Shown here one piece after another: positions 14,526-20,706 of a DNA stretch of 24,648 bases (within the stretch, counting starts at the first letter, position 1; each line of letters begins with the position of its first letter). Source of the stretch: an uncultured Oscillospiraceae bacterium (GTDB taxonomy: Bacteria > Bacillota > Clostridia > Oscillospirales > Ruminococcaceae); NCBI GenBank assembly GCA_902490585.1, contig CABUEI010000030.1, positions 1-24,648 of the forward strand, in the 5' to 3' direction. Made by a program: the position numbers and the translations under genes. The notes below the pieces were generated by a model. The model was not told where the DNA came from, ran no database searches, and was given only the letters and a program-made list of their open reading frames with translations.

Positions 14526-15326
14526 TTGGAAGTGTATAATTTGGACTTTGAGTTTAAAGATAAATATGATATCAATGACCTTCTGGAAGTAACTAAGATA
14601 CTCAGAAGCGAAAATGGCTGTCCTTGGGACAGGGAGCAGGATCATAAGTCTGTCAGAATGAATGTTCTTGAAGAGGCTTATGAGGTAATGGAAGCGATCG
14701 ACGCTGACGACGCCGCTATGCTCAAAGAAGAACTCGGTGATCTGCTGTTCCAGGCAGTTTTCCATTGCCAGATAGAAAAAGAACGTGGAAGATTTGAATT
14801 TGACGATATCTGCGATGACGTAACAAAGAAGATGATTTACCGTCACCCTCATGTTTTCGGAGATGTCAATGTAAATAATTCGGACGACGTTCTTAAAAAC
14901 TGGGACAAGCTCAAGAAGAAATCAAAACACCAGGATACAGTTGCCGATACACTGGACAGCGTTCCTATGGTACTTCCCGCACTCATGAGAGGTCAGAAAG
15001 TGTTCAAACGTGCGTCAAATGCAGGCGTGGAGCTTTCGGGTACAGATGAAGCACTCAGCCTTGTAAAAGACAAAATGGCAAGCCTTGAGTTAGCTATTAA
15101 TGACAAAAACGAAGAACTGACAGAAGATAATTTTGGAGAACTTTTACTCTCTTGCTGTAATTTATCACGTTTTATCAAAAAAGATTGTGAAAAAGCCTTG
15201 ACTTTTGCTGTAAATAAGTTTATAATGCGTTTTAGAGAGCTTGAGAGTAATGCGAAGTCGCAAGGCAAAACGCTCGACAATCTGTCAGATGAGCAGATAA
15301 AAGTGCTGTTTTTAAATTCTGATTAA
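14526..15326 (+). CDS. mazG: Nucleoside triphosphate pyrophosphohydrolase MazG
   Basis: A 266-residue all-alpha NTP pyrophosphohydrolase. The first MazG domain carries ILRSENGCPWDREQDHKSVR and the metal-binding Glu/Asp set EEAYEVMEAID and EELGDLLFQAVFH (about 55-85); the second, more degenerate repeat follows at about 155-255. It hydrolyses noncanonical or excess NTPs to NMP and pyrophosphate. The start is uncertain: TTG at 14526 has only a weak AAAGGG 10 nt upstream; GTG at 14532 or TTG at 14541 would barely shorten the protein. It has its own promoter and precedes hup. The position between the YabM-like flippase and RqcP matches B. subtilis yabN, though without the methylase domain that YabN carries. 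Confidence 0.92.
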   Translation: MEVYNLDFEFKDKYDINDLLEVTKILRSENGCPWDREQDHKSVRMNVLEEAYEVMEAIDADDAAMLKEELGDLLFQAVFHCQIEKERGRFEFDDICDDVTKKMIYRHPHVFGDVNVNNSDDVLKNWDKLKKKSKHQDTVADTLDSVPMVLPALMRGQKVFKRASNAGVELSGTDEALSLVKDKMASLELAINDKNEELTEDNFGELLLSCCNLSRFIKKDCEKALTFAVNKFIMRFRELESNAKSQGKTLDNLSDEQIKVLFLNSD

Positions 15327-15413
15327 CCGTAAAGCAATTAGTCGGTTGACCGTATTACGTCTATAAGCTTTTAAGCTTAATAATATTAATAAAATTTTTG
15401 GAGGATTACTCAA
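15327..15413. other. Short intergenic region upstream of hup
   Basis: AT-rich spacer containing a small inverted repeat made of two AAGCTT sites around 15364-15379. TTGACC at 15343-15348 lacks a convincing -10 at the proper distance, so a separate hup promoter is possible but unproven. Confidence 0.4.
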
Positions 15414-15689
15414 ATGACAAAGGCAGAATTAGTTACAATGGTTGCTGAAAAGGCAGGTCTTACAAAGAAGGACGCAGAAAAGGCTATCTCAGCTGTAGTT
15501 GACAGCATTTCTGAGACACTTGCTAAGGGCGAAAAGATTCAGCTCGTTGGTTTCGGTACATTTGAAGTTCGTGAGCGTGCTGCTCGTGAGGGCGTTAACC
15601 CCCGTACAGGCGATAAGATAAAGATTGCTGCTTCTAAGATTCCTGCTTTCAAGGCCGGTAGTGCGTTAAAGGACGCAGTTGCTAAGTAA
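15414..15689 (+). CDS. hup: DNA-binding protein HU
   Basis: A 91-residue HU/IHF-family protein of standard length. The N-terminal helices (MTKAELVTMVAEKAGLTKKDAEKAI) are followed by the signature GFGTFEVRERAAREGVNPRTG containing the DNA-binding arm with the conserved Asn-Pro, and the C-terminal helix AFKAGSALKDAV. It compacts and bends nucleoid DNA. The ribosome binding site GGAGGA is 8 nt upstream of the ATG. Codon use is strikingly biased (GCT, AAG, GGT, CGT), as expected for a very highly expressed gene and unlike its neighbours. A strong terminator follows at once, so most transcripts likely end here, before rqcP. Confidence 0.97.
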   Translation: MTKAELVTMVAEKAGLTKKDAEKAISAVVDSISETLAKGEKIQLVGFGTFEVRERAAREGVNPRTGDKIKIAASKIPAFKAGSALKDAVAK

Positions 15690-15707
15690 TTAAGTCTGGT
15701 TCAATAG

Positions 15708-15739
15708 CGGAGGCTGTATTATTACCGCCTCCGTTTTTT
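15708..15739 (+). terminator. Intrinsic terminator after hup
   Basis: CGGAGGC (15708-15714) pairs with GCCTCCG (15727-15733) around a 12-nt loop, followed by six T. It separates hup from rqcP, so rqcP needs read-through or another promoter. Confidence 0.85.
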
Positions 15740-15764
15740 ATTTTCTATACGAAAGGATTTTTGT

Positions 15765-16004
15765 ATGCGACTTGATAAATATCTGAAAGTATCACGTCTT
15801 ATCAAAAGAAGAACAGTTGCCAACGAAGCGTGTGACGCAGAAAAGGTTTCGGTAAACGGCAAGCCTGCCAGAGCGTCTTATGATGTCAAGGTCGGTGATG
15901 AAATAGAGATAAATATGGGCAAAAGCCCGCTTAAAATCCGTGTACTGAAAGTTGTAGAGGTAGTAGGCAAGGACGGAGCTTCCGACCTTTACGAAGTGGT
16001 ATAA
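15765..16004 (+). CDS. rqcP: Ribosome-associated quality-control S4 protein RqcP (YabO)
   Basis: A 79-residue protein consisting of one S4 RNA-binding domain: MRLDKYLKVSRLIKRRTVANEACDAEKVSVNGKPA, then the beta part with VGDEIEINMG. This is the RqcP/YabO/Hsp15 pattern. In B. subtilis RqcP binds 50S subunits with RqcH and helps add alanine tails to stalled nascent chains. The ribosome binding site GAAAGGA lies about 8 nt before the ATG. Its position before yabP and yabQ is the conserved Firmicutes order. Identity is strong from sequence and context; the biochemical role is transferred from the family. Confidence 0.93.
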   Translation: MRLDKYLKVSRLIKRRTVANEACDAEKVSVNGKPARASYDVKVGDEIEINMGKSPLKIRVLKVVEVVGKDGASDLYEVV

Positions 16005-16019
16005 GCATAATACGGACAT

Positions 16020-16061
16020 CCCCCGAATATTATTTATCATGCGGTAAATAACATTCGGGGG
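16020..16061 (+). promoter_or_regulatory. Long hairpin over the yabP ribosome binding site
   Basis: CCCCCGAATATTATTTA (16020-16036) pairs with TAAATAACATTCGGGGG (16045-16061), 16 of 17 pairs, with an 8-nt loop. The GGGGGTG ribosome binding site (16057-16063), 5 nt before the yabP ATG, is inside the 3' arm. The short GCTTTTAT tail makes it a poor but not impossible terminator. Confidence 0.7.
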
Positions 16062-16068
16062 TGCTTTT

Positions 16069-16335
16069 ATGGACAAATCGCTACAGACGTTATCTCTTAC
16101 TGACAGGCGAAAGCTTACAGTGAGCGGTGTGCTTGAAATTATTTCGTATGATGATGAGAATATCACTCTTTACACCTCTCTCGGTGACCTGCATATAAGA
16201 GGAGAAGAGCTTGAGGTCGGAACCGCTTTCAGTGAAAGCGGTACGGTTGATATTACCGGCTACATACGTTCGTTGAATTTCAGCGATAACAAGTCGAGAT
16301 ATGCCGATAATTTCATATCGAGAATATTCAGGTAG
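16069..16335 (+). CDS. yabP: Sporulation protein YabP
   Basis: An 88-residue protein of the YabP/YqfC family: short beta-rich domain with RRKLTVSGVLEIISYDDENITLYTSLGDLHIRGEEL, matching the family's 'L.V.GV..v.sfdd..i.l.T..G.l.i.G..L' pattern. In B. subtilis yabP is a sigma-E gene needed for spore cortex formation. Here the ribosome binding site is buried in a long hairpin and yabQ follows 8 nt after the stop. No clear sigma-E promoter could be read, so mother-cell control is inferred from the family only. Confidence 0.92.
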   Translation: MDKSLQTLSLTDRRKLTVSGVLEIISYDDENITLYTSLGDLHIRGEELEVGTAFSESGTVDITGYIRSLNFSDNKSRYADNFISRIFR

Positions 16336-16343
16336 GTGAACGT

Positions 16344-16898
16344 ATGGGCACAGAAACTTCACTTATCTGGCAACTGGCTTGTTTCAGCCTTTGCGGAGTA
16401 TTTCTCGGTATCGGTTACGAACTGCTCAGGATATTGCGGCTTATAATACCGCATCATAACTTTGCTGTCGGGGTAGAGGATACGTTCTATCTTGCACTTT
16501 GCGGTGTTATTCTTTTCGGGCTGGCAATGGAAACAGGAAACGGAAACTTCCGTCTATCCTATCTTATTGCCGCATTGGCAGGTGTCGTTGTGTATTTACT
16601 TACGGTCGGCAGACTGATAAAGCTTGTTTATTCGGCAATAATCAAAACCTTAATCAAGATACTTAAATTTTTAATCGGAAAATTGCTGAAACCGTTGGCA
16701 AAGCGTTTTGTATCAATTGCACATAAAGTAAAGCTACCATTTGTTAAAATTTACGAAAATACAAAAGCTAAAATGAAAAAGCGTAAAGCGGACTTGAAAA
16801 AAGCACCTGAAATGTTATATAATAATGATATTAATCACGAAAGGAATGAGCTAACAGTTGGCGGCAGTATCAAAGGCAAAGTCAGGAAAATTCAATAA
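16344..16898 (+). CDS. yabQ: Sporulation membrane protein YabQ
   Basis: A 184-residue membrane protein. Hydrophobic segments fall at about residues 8-30, 45-62 and 69-90, with a possible amphipathic fourth at 95-112, then a strongly basic cytoplasmic tail (KAKMKKRKADLKKA). The first segment LACFSLCGVFLGIGYELLRILR is typical of YabQ, which in B. subtilis sits in the forespore membranes and is required for cortex synthesis. A GGTAGGTG ribosome binding site is 5 nt upstream. The 3' end carries the divIC promoter and overlaps divIC by 41 nt, so the variable basic tail doubles as control DNA for the division gene. Confidence 0.92.
   Translation: MGTETSLIWQLACFSLCGVFLGIGYELLRILRLIIPHHNFAVGVEDTFYLALCGVILFGLAMETGNGNFRLSYLIAALAGVVVYLLTVGRLIKLVYSAIIKTLIKILKFLIGKLLKPLAKRFVSIAHKVKLPFVKIYENTKAKMKKRKADLKKAPEMLYNNDINHERNELTVGGSIKGKVRKIQ
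16795..16823 (+). promoter_or_regulatory. Sigma-A promoter of divIC, inside yabQ
   Basis: TTGAAA (16795-16800), exactly 17 bp, TATAAT (16818-16823). Predicted initiation near 16830 lies 28 nt before the divIC TTG start. Confidence 0.8.
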
Positions 16899-17166
16899 GG
16901 TTATGCTGATACTTGCACCGTTACTGGTGGTTGCGCTTGTAATCTGCGTATATCAGTTTATTTCCATTCAGGTGGAGATTGCTCAGAAGAATGAAGAACT
17001 TGCAAGGCTTACCGCTCAGGTAACCGAAGTTGAGAACGAGAACAAGATGCTGAGCAGATATTCCGATGAACAGTATAAAGTTGAGTATATCGAAACTATC
17101 GCAAGGGATAAGCTGGGTTATGCGAAGCCGGAGGAGCGGATATACTACATTGTTCCTGCTGATTGA
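16858..17166 (+). CDS. divIC: Septum formation initiator DivIC/FtsB-like
   Basis: A 102-residue bitopic membrane protein: short cytoplasmic N-terminus, one membrane segment (about 17-37), coiled coil (about 38-75, QKNEELARLTAQVTEVENENKML), and the family's end signature YIETIARDKLGYAKPEERIYYIVP. DivIC works with FtsL and DivIB at the division septum. The start is a TTG at 16858 with GAAAGGA about 12 nt upstream, a loose spacing; an internal ATG at codon 16 would remove the cytoplasmic tail and is less likely. It overlaps yabQ by 41 nt and has its own promoter within yabQ. A hairpin terminator follows 16 nt after the stop, closing the cluster. Confidence 0.92.
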   Translation: MAAVSKAKSGKFNKVMLILAPLLVVALVICVYQFISIQVEIAQKNEELARLTAQVTEVENENKMLSRYSDEQYKVEYIETIARDKLGYAKPEERIYYIVPAD

Positions 17167-17180
17167 ATAATATGAACAAA

Positions 17181-17216
17181 TGAGGCTTTCACGTTTTGTG
17201 AAAGCCTTTGCTTTTA
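17181..17216 (+). terminator. Intrinsic terminator after divIC; first copy of 29-bp repeat
   Basis: AGGCTTTCAC (17183-17192) pairs perfectly with GTGAAAGCCT (17198-17207) around GTTTT, followed by TTGCTTTT. Bases 17181-17209 recur exactly at 17440-17468. Confidence 0.9.
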
Positions 17217-17439
17217 GAAAAAGTCTATTTTAAAATCAGCTTCTAACTTAATATCCCTATCCCCTTTAGGACACTCTGATGGCTTTGCCTCGTGCAAAGC
17301 TCGGCGTGTCCTTATTTCGGCATCCTTGCCGAAAACCCCTTTCCTCGGAAAGGGGCTGAGTGTGGGGCTGCCGCCCTCACCCCGCTTGGGGCTACGCCCC
17401 AAACCCCTTATTATTAAAAATATAGGTTTATCGACAATC
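17210..17439. repeat. Non-coding block of consecutive hairpins between duplicated terminators
   Basis: A 230-bp region with no credible gene. Its core (17269-17402) is nearly all stems: GGACAC/GTGTCC (17269-17274 with 17306-17311) enclosing GCTTTGC/GCAAAGC (17282-17288 with 17294-17300); TTTCGGC/GCCGAAA (17315-17321 with 17328-17334); CCCCTTTC/GAAAGGGG (17336-17343 with 17348-17355); and TTGGGGC/GCCCCAA (17386-17392 with 17396-17402). AT-rich arms flank the GC-rich core. It looks like a structured intergenic repeat or small nonautonomous element; whether it is transcribed or multi-copy cannot be seen here. Confidence 0.65.
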
Positions 17440-17468
17440 TGAGGCTTTCACGTTTTGTGAAAGCCTTT
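17440..17468 (+). repeat. Second copy of the 29-bp terminator repeat
   Basis: Exact direct repeat of 17181-17209. The hairpin (17442-17451 with 17457-17466) is intact and followed by TTTGCTGTT. It lies 5 nt beyond the end of the convergent EamA-like gene and may serve that gene as well, though the minus-strand side lacks a T-tract. Confidence 0.85.
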
Positions 17469-17473
17469 TGCTG

Positions 17474-18310
17474 TTATATAAGCCCGAAAATCTGAAATGC
17501 CGCAATTCCGCTTATGCAGACAATACTGCCGATGATATTGAGCGGCTTTGTGCTTTCCTTACGGATAAGACCGATAAAGAAAAGTGCTACCATTATCATA
17601 GGCTGTATGAATGAATAGTTGGTCATACTTGTGGCGATAACGGCATTTTCAAGCACAAGTCCCAGAGCGTTCGGTATTTTTGTCAGTGCCACAAACGCAC
17701 AGCCTTTCGGCTTTTCCTTGATAAGCTTTATCGGGTGAACAAGCGGAGCAAGCACAATCGCAAGCAAAATAAGACCGAAGAGCAGAGCAAAGTAAGATGA
17801 TATGAACGGTGCAGACGCTGTTATGATAAAACCGTAACCGAACTTTGACAGCAGATAGAAGAACAGCGGAACGATTATCTTTTTGTAATTTATACGTTCT
17901 CTTTCGGATCTTGCTATCATGAACAGTCCGACAGCCGTAACAGCTATAGCAAGTAATCTGAGCCAGCTGAACGTATCTACCGCAGTAAGTATATCGGTCG
18001 CATACGACGCAAACAGGCACAGTCCGAGCCAAGCTTTAAGCTCAAACGCCGACATTTCAGTGAGAACAAGCGCTGACATTTTGAACTCAAGCAGTTTCGA
18101 TATCATTATAAGAACAGCCGCAAGCACCGACTGCCAGCAGAGTTGGAAGTTCAAATCGGAAAACGGCATGAGCGGCAGTAAAAGTATCGCCGTTGGTAAT
18201 GCCATGAGAAATGTAAACGAATTGCCGTCAAATTTCAGCTTCGCTACAGAGTATTTGTCGCTGAGTCCGCAGATCGTATAGCAGGCAACAACGAGAAGCA
18301 TTAATACCAT
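17474..18310 (-). CDS. EamA/DMT-superfamily transporter
   Basis: A 278-residue polytopic membrane protein with about nine to ten hydrophobic segments in two halves, the arrangement of drug/metabolite transporters. Typical features are the early LSDKYSVAKLKFDG loop, the mid-protein WLRLLAIAVTAVGLFMIARSE, and the final LNIIGSIVCISGIAAFQIFG helix. The substrate cannot be predicted. The ATG at 18310 follows GGGGGA by about 7 nt. It is the second gene of a minus-strand pair, 13 nt after the stop of a 55-residue protein, and converges on divIC across the hairpin block. Confidence 0.82.
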   Translation of the reverse strand: MVLMLLVVACYTICGLSDKYSVAKLKFDGNSFTFLMALPTAILLLPLMPFSDLNFQLCWQSVLAAVLIMISKLLEFKMSALVLTEMSAFELKAWLGLCLFASYATDILTAVDTFSWLRLLAIAVTAVGLFMIARSERERINYKKIIVPLFFYLLSKFGYGFIITASAPFISSYFALLFGLILLAIVLAPLVHPIKLIKEKPKGCAFVALTKIPNALGLVLENAVIATSMTNYSFIQPMIMVALFFIGLIRKESTKPLNIIGSIVCISGIAAFQIFGLI

Positions 18311-18323
18311 AATATTTCCCCCG

Positions 18324-18491
18324 TTATTCCTCTATAGTATATTCAAGCATTTCATAGTGCAGTTTAGTGCCGATATCTGTTCCGAGCGGCAGTAACGCCA
18401 ATGCAATAAACAGCGTTTCACCTGTGTTTATGTCGGTAAGCGTTGCATACTCACCGCTGATTTCGGTAACTGAATAATCTTTAGGTTCCAT
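18324..18491 (-). CDS. Small DUF3006-like protein
   Basis: A 55-residue frame I translated from the minus strand, below the length usually called. It reads MEPKDYSVTEISGEYATLTD, then INTGETLFIALALLPLGTDI and a C-terminal strand. The 'y.V..i.g.yA.L.d...ge...i.l.lLP.gt..G' pattern resembles DUF3006-type small beta domains. It lies between a plausible promoter (18531-18559) and the EamA-like gene, 13 nt from the latter's ATG, so co-expression is likely. The ribosome binding site (AAAGAGAG) is weak. Function unknown; the coding call rests on the family-like pattern and tight operon spacing. Confidence 0.65.
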   Translation of the reverse strand: MEPKDYSVTEISGEYATLTDINTGETLFIALALLPLGTDIGTKLHYEMLEYTIEE

Positions 18492-18530
18492 TTTTTGTTA
18501 CTCTCTTTCATTTTTCGTAAATTACAATTC

Positions 18531-18559
18531 ATTTTATCACAAAAACCGGTCAATAACAA
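18531..18559 (-). promoter_or_regulatory. Promoter of the DUF3006-like/EamA pair
   Basis: Minus-strand TTGTTA (18554-18559), 17-bp spacer, TAAAAT (18531-18536). It is arranged back-to-back with the MATE promoter. Confidence 0.6.
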
Positions 18560-18570
18560 GCATTTTTTAC

Positions 18571-18599
18571 TTGAAACCAAGTTCCTTATATGTTATACT
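18571..18599 (+). promoter_or_regulatory. Sigma-A promoter of the MATE transporter gene
   Basis: TTGAAA (18571-18576), 17-bp spacer, TATACT (18594-18599). Its -35 is 11 bp from that of the divergent promoter. The predicted leader is about 84 nt. Confidence 0.7.
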
Positions 18600-18689
18600 A
18601 ATGTTTACCGAAAAGATAAACTAAATAACATTCGGTATTACCTAAAAAGAAAAGTAAAAAAGAACAACGGAAAGAAAAGAAGAAAAACG

Positions 18690-20018
18690 ATGAGAGATTT
18701 AACAAAAGGAAGCATAATAAGGCTTATGCTCCTGTTCAGCCTGCCTATTTTACTCGGCAGTCTGTTCCAACAGGCGTACAACCTGGTTGACATTATTATT
18801 GTCGGCAAAAAACTCGGCGAATTATCGCTGTCGGCGGTCGGCTCGACTACGGCAGTGGTGTCACTTATGTTCAACATCATAAACGGCTTATGCACGGGTT
18901 TTGCAATCCCTGTTGCAAAGCATTACGGCGCAAATGATATGAACAAAGTTCGCCGCACTGTTGCAGGAATGATTACATATTCGGCGATAATCACCGCTGT
19001 GATTATGGCACTTTGCATAGTGTTTGTGGATCCGTTGCTGACTGCTCTGAATACACCGGCAGAGATTTTTGACCAGGCAAAACTGTATCTTACAATAGTA
19101 GCAGGCGGACTTATAGTAACACTGATATACAACCTCGAGGCTAACATTCTGCGTGCGCTCGGCGACAGCGTTATCCCGCTTATAATCCTTGTAATATCAG
19201 CCGTGCTTAATGTCGGACTGGATTTCCTGTTCATATTCGGCTTTGGAATGGACGTTGACGGTGCGGCACTGGCTACGGTTATCGCACAGCTGATTTCTGC
19301 GGTTATCTGCTTAATATATCTTATAAAGAAATGTCCGTTCTTAAAACTTCACAAGTCCGATTTCAGACTTCACGGAGAAGAAATCAAGTCATTGCTTGCA
19401 ACAGGGCTAGGAATGGCGCTTATGTACTCGATAGTCGATATAGGCTCAATCGTTTTGCAGAACGGTATCAACGGACTGGGAACGGATATAATTTCGGCAC
19501 ATACGGCAGCACGAAAGATATTCAGCTTTACGATCATGCCATTCTCGGCAATCAGCGCAACGCTTGTTACATTCGTAAGCCAGAACCTCGGCGCAGGACG
19601 GTTTGACAGAATAAAAAAGAGCATAAAGTACGGTCTGCTTATAGGTTACGGCTGGTCAACACTTGCAGTATTGCTTGTATATATCTTCGGAGAACAGCTG
19701 GTATTTATGATAGCACCTGCCGACAACCGTGTGATTATTGATACAGCGGTTTACTATCTGCGTATAAATGTTCCGTTCTACTATGCCCTGAACACGCTAC
19801 TGTCGCTGAGATGTACCTTGCAGGGACTCGGAAAGAGTGTCGTACCGATAGGCGCAAGCCTTGTAGAAATGCTGTGGAAGATAATAACCGTTATTGCGGT
19901 AATTCCCGTATGCGGATATTTCGGAGTGTGCATATCCGAGCCGATTATATGGACGGCAAGCGGACTGCTTGTTGCGATCATTGCGATAAAGACGCTCAGG
20001 GCGTTTGAAAAAGCATAA
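18690..20018 (+). CDS. MATE-family efflux transporter
   Basis: A 442-residue membrane protein with about 12 hydrophobic helices in two six-helix bundles. The N-terminus (TKGSIIRLMLLFSLPILLGSLFQQAYNLVDIIIVGKKLG) is the standard opening of MATE transporters, and the second half repeats the pattern (GLGMALMYSIVDIGSIVLQNGINGLG). These export cationic drugs or metabolites in exchange for Na+ or H+. I place the start at the ATG at 18690: the longer frame from 18495 runs through the promoter and leader and its first 65 residues are basic non-membrane sequence. The ribosome binding site is weak (AAGAAG). Transcribed divergently from the DUF3006/EamA pair; no clear terminator follows. Confidence 0.92.
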   Translation: MRDLTKGSIIRLMLLFSLPILLGSLFQQAYNLVDIIIVGKKLGELSLSAVGSTTAVVSLMFNIINGLCTGFAIPVAKHYGANDMNKVRRTVAGMITYSAIITAVIMALCIVFVDPLLTALNTPAEIFDQAKLYLTIVAGGLIVTLIYNLEANILRALGDSVIPLIILVISAVLNVGLDFLFIFGFGMDVDGAALATVIAQLISAVICLIYLIKKCPFLKLHKSDFRLHGEEIKSLLATGLGMALMYSIVDIGSIVLQNGINGLGTDIISAHTAARKIFSFTIMPFSAISATLVTFVSQNLGAGRFDRIKKSIKYGLLIGYGWSTLAVLLVYIFGEQLVFMIAPADNRVIIDTAVYYLRINVPFYYALNTLLSLRCTLQGLGKSVVPIGASLVEMLWKIITVIAVIPVCGYFGVCISEPIIWTASGLLVAIIAIKTLRAFEKA

Positions 20019-20079
20019 ACACGATTTTATACATTTTGAGCATATTTGAGTATTATTACAAAAAAATGCAAAAAATCGC

Positions 20080-20108
20080 TTGAAATGTTGTTAATATAGT
20101 TGTATAAT
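20080..20108 (+). promoter_or_regulatory. Sigma-A promoter of ppa-maf
   Basis: TTGAAA (20080-20085), 17-bp spacer, perfect TATAAT (20103-20108). Predicted initiation about 20115, just before the palindrome at 20120-20133. Confidence 0.8.
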
Positions 20109-20119
20109 AGATACATTAG

Positions 20120-20133
20120 TAGCGTTAACGCTA
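20120..20133. promoter_or_regulatory. Perfect 14-bp palindrome at the ppa transcription start (possible operator)
   Basis: TAGCGTTAACGCTA is exactly self-complementary and lies 11 nt after the -10 element and 9 nt before the AGAAAGG ribosome binding site. Its position fits a repressor operator; no regulator is identified. Confidence 0.5.
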
Positions 20134-20148
20134 AGAAAGGTTAAATTT

Positions 20149-20706
20149 ATGAACATCTGGCACGACATTGATAAGGAAAGAGTAACTCCCAGCGACTTTT
20201 TAGCCGTTATTGAAATATCTAAGGGCAGTAAGTCAAAGTATGAGCTTGACAAGAAAACCGGCGTACTTATACTTGACAGAATACTGTATACATCAACCCA
20301 CTATCCTGCAAACTACGGATTTATTCCGAAAACGCTTGCAGATGACGGCGACCCTCTGGATGTACTGGTGCTTTGCAACGAACCCCTCGTTCCGCTGGTA
20401 CTCGTACAGTGCTATCCTATCGGTGTTATCAATATGATAGATAACGGTAAGATGGACCAGAAGATTATAGCAATTCCGTTTGAGGATCCGAACTATAACT
20501 CATACAGAAGTATTGAGGGTTTACCCTCACATATCTTTGATGAAATGCTCCACTTCTTCAAGGTATATAAACAGCTTGAAGGAAAGGAAACAGCCGTTAA
20601 CGAGGTTATGGGACACAAGGCGGCAGTTGAGATAATCAAGGAATGTATAGCAAACTACGACGAGGTTTACGGCGAAAAGTACAACAATGATGATTCTGGC
20701 AAGTAG
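20149..20706 (+). CDS. ppa: Inorganic pyrophosphatase (family I)
   Basis: A 185-residue soluble enzyme. Family I residues are visible: EISKGSKSKYELDKKTG (substrate-binding Lys/Glu), THYPANYGFIPKTLADDGDPLDVLVL with the metal-binding DGDPLDV, and the later FFKVYKQLEGKE. It hydrolyses pyrophosphate to phosphate, pulling biosynthetic reactions forward. The ribosome binding site AGAAAGG is about 8 nt before the ATG. Its 3' end overlaps maf by 20 nt, giving an operon in which Maf releases pyrophosphate. The C-terminal tail (KYNNDDSGK) is where the overlap falls, a region tolerant to change. The presence of a family I enzyme, rather than the family II (DHH) type common in Firmicutes, is mildly notable. 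Confidence 0.95.
   Translation: MNIWHDIDKERVTPSDFLAVIEISKGSKSKYELDKKTGVLILDRILYTSTHYPANYGFIPKTLADDGDPLDVLVLCNEPLVPLVLVQCYPIGVINMIDNGKMDQKIIAIPFEDPNYNSYRSIEGLPSHIFDEMLHFFKVYKQLEGKETAVNEVMGHKAAVEIIKECIANYDEVYGEKYNNDDSGK

Noticed and set aside
17214..17402. Minus-strand 62-codon frame through the hairpin block
   Set aside because: Its codons are simply the inverted-repeat stems; no ribosome binding site, low-complexity product. Better explained as non-coding structure.
18495..18689. 65-codon N-terminal extension of the MATE protein
   Set aside because: It crosses the predicted promoter and leader and has no membrane or family character.
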